64,000 nucleotides of DNA from Panacibacter microcysteis. GTDB lineage: Bacteria; Bacteroidota; Bacteroidia; Chitinophagales; Chitinophagaceae. The stretch's first letter is position 1. The number at the start of each line of letters is the position of its first letter. The notes beneath the pieces are model-generated. The model saw nothing but the letters and a program-made list of their open reading frames with translations. It was not told the origin of the DNA and did not search any database. A program made the translations under genes and the position numbers. Below are positions 25,820-35,700 of this stretch, one piece after another. Location of the stretch: the NCBI RefSeq assembly GCF_015831355.1, contig NZ_JADWYR010000001.1, positions 62,001 to 126,000 on the forward strand. Direction: 5' to 3'.

Positions 25820-26928
25820 TGGAAGATATATTACTACTTGAAACTATTGAACGCTACCTTTCCGGTAACATGTTGCCCGAAGAAAAAAATTACTTTGAGC
25901 AACTTCGCAAGAATACGCCGGAAATAGACCAGATGGTGGTGGAGCACAAATTGTTCCTGCAACAGATGGAACATTTCTCAGCGAACCAGAACCTGAAAAA
26001 TGCTTTACATACTGCACACAACAACCTCGTTGAAAAAGGTGCTGTTAATGAAGGCGGACCCGTTTCAGCAAAAGGAAAAGTTATTCAGTTGTGGGACAGG
26101 TACAAGCGCGTTACCGCCATTGCGGCTTCCATTGCTGGTGTAACCGCAATTGTAATCAGCGGACTGGTTTCCTATTTTACTCCTGCTTCCAATAACCATG
26201 AGATACAGCAACTGAGCCGTGCCGTAAGCCAGGTAGTAAAAAACCAGCAGGCTATCGGTGCAAAGCTCGATTTAGTTGATTCAAAAATTCCCAAGAATGT
26301 TGAGCTTACTTCAAGTGGTTCAGCATTTTTGATTGATGGAAAAGGCTACCTGGTTACAAATGCCCACGTTTTAAAAGGTTCCGGAGCTGTAGTGGCAGAC
26401 AGCAAAGGGAGAGAATTTAATGCCCGGATCATCAACATTGATAATGCAAGTGATATTGCTATTCTTAAGATACAGGATGAAGAATATAAGCCCGTTTCAT
26501 CGTTACCCTATGGCATAAAACAATCCAATATTGATTTAGGTGAGGAACTGTTTACACTTGGTTACCCGAGAGAACAGATTGTATATAACATGGGCTACCT
26601 CAGCTCCGAGACCGGTTTTAAAGGTGATACTGCTACCTGCCAGATCTCTCTGAGTGCAAACCCGGGAAACTCCGGCGGCCCGGTATTTAATAAAAATGGA
26701 GAAATAATTGGTATCTTGAGTACCCGGGAAACTTCTGCTGAAGGTGTGGTATTCGCAATAAAATCCCAGGAAATATATAAACTGGTAAATGATTTAAGAG
26801 AATCTGATACGGCTGTACAGAAAATAAAAATGCCTGTTTCTTCGTCTATAAGAAAGAAAACAAGGGTTGAACAAATCAAAGAGGTATCAGATTGCGTATA
26901 TCTTGTTAAGTCTTACGCTCAAAAGTAG
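25819..26928 (+). CDS. Anti-sigma-like membrane protein with trypsin-like protease domain
   Basis: A 369-residue protein in three parts. Residues 1-95 are cytoplasmic and helical (ETIERYLSGNMLPEEKNYFE), resembling the N-terminal anti-sigma region of Bacteroidota. One membrane segment lies at about 98-119, then a short coiled part. A periplasmic HtrA-like trypsin domain at about 160-325 has catalytic His183 (TNAHVLKG), Asp212 (ASDIAIL) and Ser285 (NPGNSGGP). There is no PDZ domain; a basic tail (RKKTRVEQ) follows. The start is fixed by the TGATG overlap with the sigma gene. I infer that it controls the sigma factor, perhaps sensing envelope stress by its own protease domain. A plain DegP-like quality-control role is an alternative. 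Confidence 0.82.
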   Translation: MEDILLLETIERYLSGNMLPEEKNYFEQLRKNTPEIDQMVVEHKLFLQQMEHFSANQNLKNALHTAHNNLVEKGAVNEGGPVSAKGKVIQLWDRYKRVTAIAASIAGVTAIVISGLVSYFTPASNNHEIQQLSRAVSQVVKNQQAIGAKLDLVDSKIPKNVELTSSGSAFLIDGKGYLVTNAHVLKGSGAVVADSKGREFNARIINIDNASDIAILKIQDEEYKPVSSLPYGIKQSNIDLGEELFTLGYPREQIVYNMGYLSSETGFKGDTATCQISLSANPGNSGGPVFNKNGEIIGILSTRETSAEGVVFAIKSQEIYKLVNDLRESDTAVQKIKMPVSSSIRKKTRVEQIKEVSDCVYLVKSYAQK

Positions 26929-26958
26929 TCACAGTTGGTTTAGGTGAACATACACAAT

Positions 26959-26990
26959 GCCCCGCCTGGTTAGCGGGGCTTTTTTATTTT
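26959..26990 (+). terminator. Intrinsic terminator of the sigma-protease operon
   Basis: Perfect GCCCCGC / GCGGGGC stem (26959-26965, 26973-26979) with a seven-base loop and T6-A-T4 tail. Confidence 0.9.
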
Positions 26991-27066
26991 ATAACATTGT
27001 AATTGTATTGCTGGCATTAGCCCGGGAAGTAGCACAGGTATAAGCAGGAAAATTTTACCTGAAGCC

Positions 27067-27121
27067 GGAGCTGCCATAAAAACGGAACGCTGAAGTGAGT
27101 GACACAGCAGGCGATGCCATG
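27067..27121 (+). repeat. Dispersed intergenic repeat, subfamily B
   Basis: Core variant TGAAGTGAGTGACACAGC at 27091-27108, then AGGCGATGCCAT. The preceding CATAAAAACGGAACGC is also found at the copies at 21294 and 30003. Between two convergent genes. Confidence 0.85.
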
Positions 27122-27195
27122 AAAAAAATAGCCTGTTACATCATCATCTGATTGCATTACATGAAACCGGCAAAATCTTTTACCAGCGCTATGAT

Positions 27196-28095
27196 TTATG
27201 CCCAAAGATTGGAGGGATACTCGCCTGCTGCAACCAAAGCATCTACACTTGCTTTAACAATGGGTGCATCTTCTTTATAAGTAACGCCAAACCATTTTGA
27301 CGTTGTGGGAACGATCTCAATAACACCACGGCCTGATTTTATATAATGATCTGCCATGCGTGGAATAAGAAATTCTGATTTGAGATCCTGCAGGTTACCG
27401 GAGAGAAACTTATCGAACTCTTCTTCGCACATGTTGATGTATTCCGGTGTAAAGCAGAAGAAGTTCATGCTCACTTTTGTATCGGGCTGCAATTCGGTAA
27501 ACTGATCATTCTCTTCATACACAATTTTACCGTCTTTGCGATAGATCTTTAAACGCTCGTCTATACCTTTCATTTCGTTGCTATCATTCACTGCAATAAC
27601 GCCACGGCTTACACTGCCATGTTCACTGAGTGTGTTTACCAGCTCATAGCCAATTACTGCGAAATGTTGGTCTGTGCATTTGGTGGTAAGAAATTCGTAT
27701 GCTTTTACGAATGCATCTTTACCATAAAAGTCATCTGCGTTTATTACAGCGAAGGGTTCTTTTACTGCATCTTTACAACACAGTACAGCATGAGCTGTAC
27801 CCCACGGTTTTACACGATCTGCCGGCACCTGGTGATTGCCTGTAAAAGCATCCAGTTGCTGGTAAACATATCCTATATCAATCTTACCTTTTAGTTTTGG
27901 TTCTATCAATGCTTTGAAATCATCTGCAAAATCTTTGCGTATGATAAATACTACTTTTGTAAAACCTGCGGCAATGGCATCGTAAATTGAATATTCCATG
28001 ATTGTTTCTGAAGACGGTCCGAAGCCCTGGATCTGTTTCATACTGCCGTACCGGCTCGCCATACCGGCTGCGAGAATTACTAGTGTAGGTTGCAT
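27196..28095 (-). CDS. Nucleotidyltransferase family protein
   Basis: A 299-residue GT-A-like nucleotidyltransferase. The N-terminus carries the signature LAAGMASRYG (8-17), a variant of the L-A-A-G-x-G-x-R nucleotide loop, and INADDFYG contains the metal-binding Asp pair. Residues 160-299 are less conserved. Such proteins make NDP-sugars or similar activated alcohols such as CDP-choline-like compounds. The substrate is not evident, and no partner kinase or glycosyltransferase gene is nearby. It is monocistronic, convergent with the sigma-protease operon. Confidence 0.8.
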   Translation of the reverse strand: MQPTLVILAAGMASRYGSMKQIQGFGPSSETIMEYSIYDAIAAGFTKVVFIIRKDFADDFKALIEPKLKGKIDIGYVYQQLDAFTGNHQVPADRVKPWGTAHAVLCCKDAVKEPFAVINADDFYGKDAFVKAYEFLTTKCTDQHFAVIGYELVNTLSEHGSVSRGVIAVNDSNEMKGIDERLKIYRKDGKIVYEENDQFTELQPDTKVSMNFFCFTPEYINMCEEEFDKFLSGNLQDLKSEFLIPRMADHYIKSGRGVIEIVPTTSKWFGVTYKEDAPIVKASVDALVAAGEYPSNLWA

Positions 28096-28167
28096 AGTGT
28101 TTATTTTGAACTTTTGCGAAACTAAAGGTTTCAGCTTACAAACGAATATTTATAAAGTAAATTATTC

Positions 28168-29070
28168 ATGCCAACATATAGCATAGATTTAGATAAGATT
28201 TACACGCAAACTTTGCATGCTGAATGGCTCCATCAACGTAAAGTGTTACTGGATGTATTGCGGCTTGACCAACTGCATGAAGTAGTCAGTGGCAACAAAT
28301 GGTTTAAACTTAAATACTACCTGCAGGATGCGTTGTTGTCAGGAGCTACATCAGCAGCTACTTTTGGTGGTGCTTACTCCAATCATATTGTGGCATTTTC
28401 TTATGCATGCAAACAGGCCGGTATCAAATCTACCGGCATCATACGTGGCGAAGAACCATCTTCTTTAAACGACTCTTTAAAGGACGCAAAGAATGCAGGC
28501 ATGGAACTTCATTTTACCGACCGATCGTCTTACCATAACAGGGAGGCTATAAAAAAACAGTTTTCCAATATTTACTGGGTTGATGAAGGAGGATATGGCA
28601 AGCCGGGAGCAAAAGGAGCTGCTGAAATACTGTCATTCGCGCCAGGTAAAGAAAAGTATACACATATTGTGTGCGCTGTTGGTACAGGAACCATGATGGC
28701 CGGCCTTATTAAAAGCGCCGGTATACATCAACATATTACAGGTATAAGCAGTATGAAAAATAACCATACACTTACAAGCCAGGTAAAAAGTTTGCTTGAG
28801 CCGCATGAGCAGCAAAAATCGTTCAGTGTTATGCACGATTTTCATTTCGGCGGCTATGCAAAACACCCGCCCGGTTTATTACAGTTTATGAATGAAATAT
28901 GGCTGCAGCAACTATTACCAACAGACATCGTTTATACTGCTAAAACCTTGTACGGAATAAAGCAATTAATATTGAACAATACTATACCTTCGGGCAGCAG
29001 CGTTCTAATGATACACAGCGGCGGGCTGCAGGGAAACAGGTCTTTGCCTGTAAATACTCTTCTCTTTTGA
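28168..29070 (+). CDS. ACC deaminase / D-cysteine desulfhydrase-like PLP enzyme
   Basis: A 300-residue fold-type II PLP enzyme of the ACC deaminase/D-cysteine desulfhydrase group. PLP lysine is Lys44 in SGNKWFKLK; GGAYSNHI holds the phosphate-binding Ser/Asn; the C-terminal HSGGLQGN loop closes the site. Many such proteins in bacteria lack the true ACC deaminase specificity residues and act on D-cysteine or related D-amino acids, so I keep the name general. It is divergent from the nucleotidyltransferase (72-base gap), and the next plus-strand gene starts 42 bases later. Confidence 0.82.
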   Translation: MPTYSIDLDKIYTQTLHAEWLHQRKVLLDVLRLDQLHEVVSGNKWFKLKYYLQDALLSGATSAATFGGAYSNHIVAFSYACKQAGIKSTGIIRGEEPSSLNDSLKDAKNAGMELHFTDRSSYHNREAIKKQFSNIYWVDEGGYGKPGAKGAAEILSFAPGKEKYTHIVCAVGTGTMMAGLIKSAGIHQHITGISSMKNNHTLTSQVKSLLEPHEQQKSFSVMHDFHFGGYAKHPPGLLQFMNEIWLQQLLPTDIVYTAKTLYGIKQLILNNTIPSGSSVLMIHSGGLQGNRSLPVNTLLF

Positions 29071-29112
29071 AATTAGCGGCCAGCTTATATTTGCACACAA
29101 TTTAATGACGTA

Positions 29113-29925
29113 ATGAACCGGATTTATATATTGCTGATCATTGTTCTTTCAACAAGCATACAAACACTGGCGCAAAATCCGCTGCCTGATTTTATTGCAG
29201 AAGATGTTGGCAATGGCAAAGTGCGTATCGGATGGGTAAATCCATACGGAGAAAATTGTATACAGCTCATGGTGCAGGCTTCCTTTGATAGTACAAAAAG
29301 TTTCAGGACCATTTTTTCTACAGAATCTCCTCAACTGCCACAAAACGGTTTTGTATTTACCAAGGCCTACCCCACACAAAGACTGTATTTCAGGATATTT
29401 TATATTCTCACGGGCAATGCTTATTATTTCTCGGCTTCCAAAAGACCTGCTGCACCGGGATCTGCTCAATCAGGTATAATCGATGGGCAGGCACAGATCG
29501 ACCCGATGCGCATCATAACCATCAGGACCAAAGACTCCGTTGTTGCACAGTTAAAATATGCAGATTACTGGAAGTTTAAAGATTCTGTCAGCAGAAATTC
29601 CAGGGATACGCTGTATATATTGTCACAGGACCAGGTGTTGATCAAGCCATACAATCCCGAAAATTATTTTAGACCTTCCGCATATGTTGCTACCAATAAA
29701 GATGGTTTTGTAATATTGAAAATTCCGGATGCGCTGGACAAACATTACAAGGTCATTTTTTATACCATGGACAATAAAAAGCTCTTCACCATTAACCGCG
29801 TTTCAGATACTGAAATAGTATTGGATAAAACCAATTTTATGCATGCCGGTTGGTTCAAATTCGAACTGTATGAAGACAATAAACTAAAAGAGAAAAACAA
29901 GGTTTTGCTACAGAGAGATTTTTAA
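29113..29925 (+). CDS. Secreted protein of unknown function
   Basis: A 270-residue protein with a clear signal peptide (residues 1-20, ending LAQ). The mature part starts with a segment that resembles a fibronectin type III-like fold (KVRIGWVNPYGENCIQLMVQ, roughly residues 35-110), followed by a region without recognisable motifs. No catalytic residues are evident. It is probably periplasmic or outer-membrane associated. Convergent with lipB, with a repeat B copy between. Confidence 0.65.
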   Translation: MNRIYILLIIVLSTSIQTLAQNPLPDFIAEDVGNGKVRIGWVNPYGENCIQLMVQASFDSTKSFRTIFSTESPQLPQNGFVFTKAYPTQRLYFRIFYILTGNAYYFSASKRPAAPGSAQSGIIDGQAQIDPMRIITIRTKDSVVAQLKYADYWKFKDSVSRNSRDTLYILSQDQVLIKPYNPENYFRPSAYVATNKDGFVILKIPDALDKHYKVIFYTMDNKKLFTINRVSDTEIVLDKTNFMHAGWFKFELYEDNKLKEKNKVLLQRDF

Positions 29926-30002
29926 AGGTTGGCTTTTTTATACATCGTTTTCGAAACTCATTATCCTCAATAAGGACTTTTTTTTGTTACCAGCCATAGT
30001 TT

Positions 30003-30062
30003 TTCATGGCATCGCCTGTTGTGTCACTCACTTCAGCGTTCCGTTTTTTATGGCATCTGTGG
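30003..30062 (-). repeat. Dispersed intergenic repeat, subfamily B
   Basis: Core variant GTTGTGTCACTCACTTCA at 30018-30035, framed by CATGGCATCGCCT and GCGTTCCGTTTTTTATGGC. Between two convergent genes. Confidence 0.88.
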
Positions 30063-30119
30063 CGTTGCGGTTTATACAACCCTCCACAAATAATCATGCC
30101 TTGCCACACAACAACAACA

Positions 30120-30800
30120 TCAGGCAAAAGATGTGTCAAAAACTTTTTCAAAATTTCTTTTTATTTTTTCCTTCACCTCATCCATTGATACTGCATAACC
30201 CAACTCCTTTTCAATAGAGGTTACCTGCTTATCCTGTATACCACATGGTACTATATATTTAAAGTAAGATAAGTCTGTGTTTATGTTCAACGCAAAACCA
30301 TGCATGGTTATCCACCTGCTGCATCGTATGCCCATTGCGCAGATTTTTCGCTCCGCACCTTTAATTCCAGGCTCAAGCCACACACCTGTTTCGCCGGCAC
30401 TTCTTTTACCTTCCAGGCCATATTCTGCAATGGTAAGAATGATCACTTCTTCCAGGCTTCTCAAATACCATCCCAGGTCGGTCTTAAACTGGTCAAGGTC
30501 AAAAATAGGGTAACCGACCAACTGACCTATTCCATGAAAAGTAATATCGCCACCCCTGTTAATATGAAAATATTCGATTGATTTTGCTATTCTTTCAGCC
30601 TCATCAATCAGTATATGCACTGGTTTTCCGTTTTTGCCTAATGTATACACCGGGTAATGCTCGGTAAACAGCAAATAATTTTGCGGCAATTGCTGCTGTT
30701 GTTTTATTTGTATGCTTTGCTGAAGAAGTTTTTCCTGGTAATCCCACACTTCTTTATAATGTCTTTGACCAATGTCCTGCAAGAAAATTTTTCCGGGCAT
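30120..30800 (-). CDS. lipB: Octanoyl-[acyl-carrier-protein]-protein N-octanoyltransferase
   Basis: Transfers octanoyl from acyl-carrier protein to lipoyl domains, the first step of lipoate synthesis. The 226 residues show NRGGDITFHGIGQL (81-94), the acyl-binding loop, TGVWLEPG, catalytic Lys152 (ERKICAMG) and catalytic Cys186 (VPCGI). Length and motifs match the family. Monocistronic; lipA is not in the window. Confidence 0.93.
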   Translation of the reverse strand: MPGKIFLQDIGQRHYKEVWDYQEKLLQQSIQIKQQQQLPQNYLLFTEHYPVYTLGKNGKPVHILIDEAERIAKSIEYFHINRGGDITFHGIGQLVGYPIFDLDQFKTDLGWYLRSLEEVIILTIAEYGLEGKRSAGETGVWLEPGIKGAERKICAMGIRCSRWITMHGFALNINTDLSYFKYIVPCGIQDKQVTSIEKELGYAVSMDEVKEKIKRNFEKVFDTSFA

Positions 30801-30928
30801 AAGAATGCAAAAATAGAACTATGCAGGTAAACAAGAAAAGCGCAATTGTAATTGAAGCAGGATGCACTATTTAGCAAAGGCAGATTAAGCAGAAAAAAAG
30901 AGTTGCTTTCGGTGTGAAGATATAAAAC

Positions 30929-30952
30929 AAATGCAGCCGGGTAGCTGCATTT
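30929..30952. terminator. Terminator after gltD
   Basis: Perfect stem AAATGCAGC / GCTGCATTT (30929-30937, 30944-30952), loop CGGGTA. On the minus strand it is followed by GTTTTATA, and on the plus strand by A-T7. It can stop transcription in both directions. Confidence 0.7.
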
Positions 30953-31000
30953 ATTTTTTTTGAGATCGGGAAACAAACAAACTAAAATAATAATACGTAA

Positions 31001-32524
31001 CTAAAATACCAAAGGTTGGTACTGTTCTAATAAAGTTACTGCTTCATCTTTACTTTCGAGTAATGAATGGCCCGTAAGAAACTCATCAACACGCCTCGCA
31101 CACTCCCTGCCCTCGCTGATGGCCCATACTACGAGGCTCTGACCGCGCCGCATATCTCCACAGGCAAAAATTTTAGAAATATTTGTCTGAAACTGCTTTT
31201 CTGTTGCTTTTACATTCCCGCGGTCATCCAGTTCAACTTCAACCTGCTCCAGCATGCCCTGGTGTTGCGGGTGTACAAAACCCATCGCCAGTAGTGCAAG
31301 TTCACATGGAATTTCACGTTCACTGCCTGGTCTTTCCACAAAATTTGCAGGCCTGCCATCTCCGGCAACTTTCCATTCAAGGTCTACTATTTTCAGTGCC
31401 TTTAAATTACCGTCATTATCTGCGATAAATTCCTTTGTAGCTATCGCCCAATGTCTTTCTGCTCCTTCTTCATGCGATGAGGAAGTTTTAAGTACCATAG
31501 GGTAAGATGGCCAGGGCATAAAGGGTGTGCGGCCTTCTGGTGGTTTTGGCAATAATTCAAACTGTGTTACGGATTTCGCTCCATGCCTGTTAGAGGTACC
31601 AACACAATCACTGCCTGTATCTCCACCACCAATTACAACAACATTCTTCCCTGTCGCTTTCAGTTCTTCTGAAAAAATATTGCTTTCTATGTTGGCATTT
31701 GCCAGCGGATCTTTACCAGCCACACGTTTGTTTTGCTGTTTTAAAAACTGCATGGCATAATATACGCCTTTCAGGTTTCTGCCTGGTATGTTCAGGTCCC
31801 TGGGATCGGTAGAGCCGCCAGCCAAAACAATTGCGTTATATTCCCTTAAAAGATCATTTACACTTACGTTTACGCCTACGTTGGCGTTGTACTTAAAAAC
31901 AACACCTTCTTCTTCCAGCAAGGCAATACGCCTGTCTATTACCCACTTTTCCAGTTTAAAATCCGGAATGCCATAACGCAACAGGCCTCCTGCAGCATCG
32001 TCTCTTTCATATACAGTAACGGTATGACCGGCATAATTCAGTTGTGCTGCTGCCGCAAGACCAGCGGGGCCAGAACCAACAACAGCAACTTTTTTGCCGG
32101 TGCGTAGATTTGGCTTCCTCGCTTTTACCAGTTTTTGTTCAAAAGCTATTTCGATGATGTGTTTTTCTATTTCCTCTATTGCAACCGGTGGCTGGTTGAT
32201 GCCTAATACACATGCACTTTCGCAGGGTGCCGGGCAAATGCGACCTGTAAATTCGGGAAAGTTATTTGTTGAAGTAAGAATGTCGTATGCTTCTTTCCAG
32301 TTCTTGTCGTAGACTGCATCATTGAATTCGGGTATCACGTTGCCCAAAGGACAACCACTGTGGCAAAAAGGCACACCACAATTCATGCAACGCGCAGCCT
32401 GCTGGTTCAGTTTTTCATCGCTGAACCGCTCCACGAACTCTTTGTAGTCGTGCACCCGTTCCTGCACTGCACGCTTAGACGGCATTTCTCTTGTAAATTC
32501 CAAAAAACCTGTTGGCTTACCCAT
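31001..32524 (-). CDS. gltD: Glutamate synthase small subunit
   Basis: The NADPH-oxidising beta subunit of glutamate synthase, which passes electrons to GltB. The 507 residues contain an N-terminal cysteine-rich [4Fe-4S]-binding domain (CMNCGVPFCHSGCP, CPAPCESAC), a first FAD-binding Rossmann motif in VVGSGPAGLAAA and a second (NADPH) in VVIGGGDTGSDC. Neighbour of gltB on the same strand, 193 bases downstream with a repeat B copy between, so co-transcription is possible but not tight. Confidence 0.93.
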   Translation of the reverse strand: MGKPTGFLEFTREMPSKRAVQERVHDYKEFVERFSDEKLNQQAARCMNCGVPFCHSGCPLGNVIPEFNDAVYDKNWKEAYDILTSTNNFPEFTGRICPAPCESACVLGINQPPVAIEEIEKHIIEIAFEQKLVKARKPNLRTGKKVAVVGSGPAGLAAAAQLNYAGHTVTVYERDDAAGGLLRYGIPDFKLEKWVIDRRIALLEEEGVVFKYNANVGVNVSVNDLLREYNAIVLAGGSTDPRDLNIPGRNLKGVYYAMQFLKQQNKRVAGKDPLANANIESNIFSEELKATGKNVVVIGGGDTGSDCVGTSNRHGAKSVTQFELLPKPPEGRTPFMPWPSYPMVLKTSSSHEEGAERHWAIATKEFIADNDGNLKALKIVDLEWKVAGDGRPANFVERPGSEREIPCELALLAMGFVHPQHQGMLEQVEVELDDRGNVKATEKQFQTNISKIFACGDMRRGQSLVVWAISEGRECARRVDEFLTGHSLLESKDEAVTLLEQYQPLVF

Positions 32525-32573
32525 GTTCAGTTTATCGTTTGTAGTTTACAGTTTGTTGTTTATGATCTCCATT

Positions 32574-32664
32574 TAGCGGCGTTACGCTGTGTTGTTCTGC
32601 CCATCATTGTTCCGAAAGTACAAGTGAGTGACACAACAGGCGATGCCATAAGTTCTGCAGCCGG
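32574..32664 (+). repeat. Dispersed intergenic repeat, subfamily B
   Basis: Core ACAAGTGAGTGACACAAC at 32620-32637, followed by AGGCGATGCCATAA and CTGCAGCCGG. Between gltB and gltD, 3' of gltB. Confidence 0.85.
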
Positions 32665-32717
32665 TCCCCACCTTTCTTTCTTGCTGCATTATTGGTGATT
32701 ATCCTGCAGGCTGGCTG

Positions 32718-35700
32718 TTATTTGCTTACCTGTACAGACTGCTTTTTTTGCAGCAATGCCCGTTTATAATCTGTAGGAAACACTTTTACAAAATGCTGCA
32801 ACTGGTTGTCGAAATCCTTTAAAACGAATTGTGCGACCGTGCTGCCGGTGAAATCGAAATGTTTTTGAATCATAGCGTGCAATTCAGCTGCATCGCTTTC
32901 ATCAACAGGGTCTAGCTCAACCATTTCTTTGTTGCACATGCCGGCAAATTTGCCCTGCACATCGTACACATAAGCAATACCGCCACTCATACCAGCAGCA
33001 AAGTTTCTGCCTGTGTCACCAAGTATTACAGCAACACCGCCGGTCATATATTCACAGCCGTGGTCTCCTACACCTTCTACCACCACCCGTGCGCCGGAGT
33101 TGCGTACACAGAAACGCTCGCCGGCCTTACCACGTATATAGGCTTCTCCGTCTGTTGCGCCATAAAAAGCCACATTACCAATAAGAATATTTTCTTCAGG
33201 AATAAAAGATGATTGTTTAGAAGGGTAGATGATCAGTTTGGCACCACTCAGGCCTTTTCCAAAATAATCATTGGCGTCGCCTTCTACCTCGAATGTTACA
33301 CCCTTTGTATTAAAGGCAGCAAAACTCTGTCCTGCAGTGCCATTGAATTTGTATTTGATAGTATCGGCAGGCAAACCTTCTGCTTTGTATATTTTCGTTA
33401 TTTCGTTGGAGAGTATGGTACCTGTGGTTCTGTCAGTATTTTTTATATCGAATGTGCCCGTAACCTTTTGCCTGTTTTCGAGCGCAGGTTTGGCGGCTTC
33501 CAGTAATTTCCAATCGAGCACATCCTCCAGGCCGTGATCCTGTTCTTCCTGTTTGTACAAACCCACATATTCACTGGCCGGTTCTTTGTATAATATGGCT
33601 GACAGATCAAGCTTGCTGTATTTCCAGTGCGTAACGTTTTCACGCATACCCAGTACATCTGCCTGCCCGATCATTTCATTGACTGTCCTGAAGCCTAGTT
33701 CAGCCATTATTTCGCGTAGTTCCTGCACGAGAAATTTGAACAGGTTGATCACATGCTCGGGATCGCCGGTGAAACGTTTACGCAGTTCGGGGTCTTGCGT
33801 GGCTACTCCAACAGGACAGGTGTTCAGATGACACTTACGCATCATGATACAACCTTCCACCACCAGCGCTGCTGTGGCTACACCCCACTCTTCCGCACCC
33901 AGCAATGCCGCAATCGCAATATCCCGGCCTGTTTTCAACTGGCCATCTGCCTGAACGGTTACGCGACTGCGCAACTTATTTTTTACAAGTGTCTGGTGTG
34001 TTTCAGCAAGGCCAAGTTCCCAAGGTAATCCTGCATGTTTGATAGAACTGATTGGTGACGCACCTGTTCCGCCATCGTAGCCCGAGATCAATATCACATC
34101 TGCTTTAGCCTTTGCCACACCTGCAGCTATGGTACCAACACCTGCTTTTGAGACAAGCTTTACATTGATACGTGCTGCACGATTAGCATTTTTAAGATCG
34201 AAGATTAACTGGGCAAGATCTTCTATGGAATAGATATCGTGGTGAGGCGGCGGTGAAATTAAACCCACGCCCGGTGTAGCATGCCTTGTTTTACCAATCC
34301 AGTCGTCTACTTTATGGCCTGGGAGCTGACCGCCTTCACCAGGCTTGGCACCCTGGGCCATTTTGATCTGTAATTCGTCTGCTTCCGTGAGATAGTAACT
34401 TGTTACACCAAAACGTGCAGACGCAACCTGCTTAATGGCAGAACGCATACTGTCACCATTTGGCAATGGTTTATAACGTGCTTCATCTTCTCCACCCTCG
34501 CCGGTATTGCTTTTGCCACCCAGGCGGTTCATAGCAATAGCAAGCGTGGTATGAGCTTCCCAGGAGATAGAGCCAAAGCTCATAGCGCCGGTAGCAAAAC
34601 GCCTGAAGATATTTTCTGCAGGCTCTACTTCGTCGATCGACACCGAAGGCCTGTTGTGATTAAATTTAAACAGGCTACGCAATGTGCAGGCTTTTTCACT
34701 CTGATCATTAACAAGCTTACTGTATTTTTTAAAAGCCGTATAATCGCCCATCCTTGTAGCATACTGCAACAGGTGAATGGTTTGCGGATTAAACAAATGA
34801 AATTCGCCTTTACGTTTCCACTGGTACAGGCCACCGGTATTCAACCTTTCTACCGGTATTTCTTTACGGCTAAAAGCAAGGTAATGTTTGGTAAGTGTTT
34901 CATTACTGATTTCATCGAGCCCCATACCCTCAATCCTTGAAGTGGCGCCGGTAAAATATTTATCAACTACCTCTCTGTTTAAACCAATGATCTCAAATAT
35001 CTGCGCACCCTGGTAAGATTGCAGGGTGGAAATGCCCATTTTAGAAAATACCTTTAAAAGACCATCGCATACAGCTTTTACATAATTTTTCTTGAGATAC
35101 TCCACATCCAGCTCGGTCTGTATTTTGCCTGTAAGCTTCAGATCGCGTATGGTTGACAAAGCCAGGTATGGATTAATGGCGGTTGCGCCAAAAGCCAGCA
35201 GGCAGGCAAAATGATGTACTTCCCAAACGTCCCCTGCTTCCACAATCAGGCCTACTTTACCACGTAAACCTTTTCTTATAAGATGATGGTGTACCGCTGA
35301 AGTTGCCAGTAAAGAAGGCATGGCGGCGTGATCGCTGTCAACAGCGCGGTCGCACAAAATAATTACTTCAAAGCCGTCATGCACGGCATCTTCAGCATAC
35401 CGGCAAAGACGATCAAGACCTCTTTTAAGAGAACCGGTCTTTCCGTCGGCCCTGAAATATGTCTGTAATGTTTTAGCCTGGAATATGCCGGTATCTATAC
35501 TCCTGATCTGTTCAAGCTCATGATTGTTCAACACGGGGTGCTTTAATGCCACTGTATGGCAGGAAAGCGGATCTTCTGTAAGCAGGTTGTCGTTATTTCC
35601 TACAAATGTTGCGAGAGACATAACCATTCTTTCCCTTATCGGATCGATCGGAGGATTGGTTACCTGTGCAAAGAGTTGTTTGAAATAAGATGACAAATGT

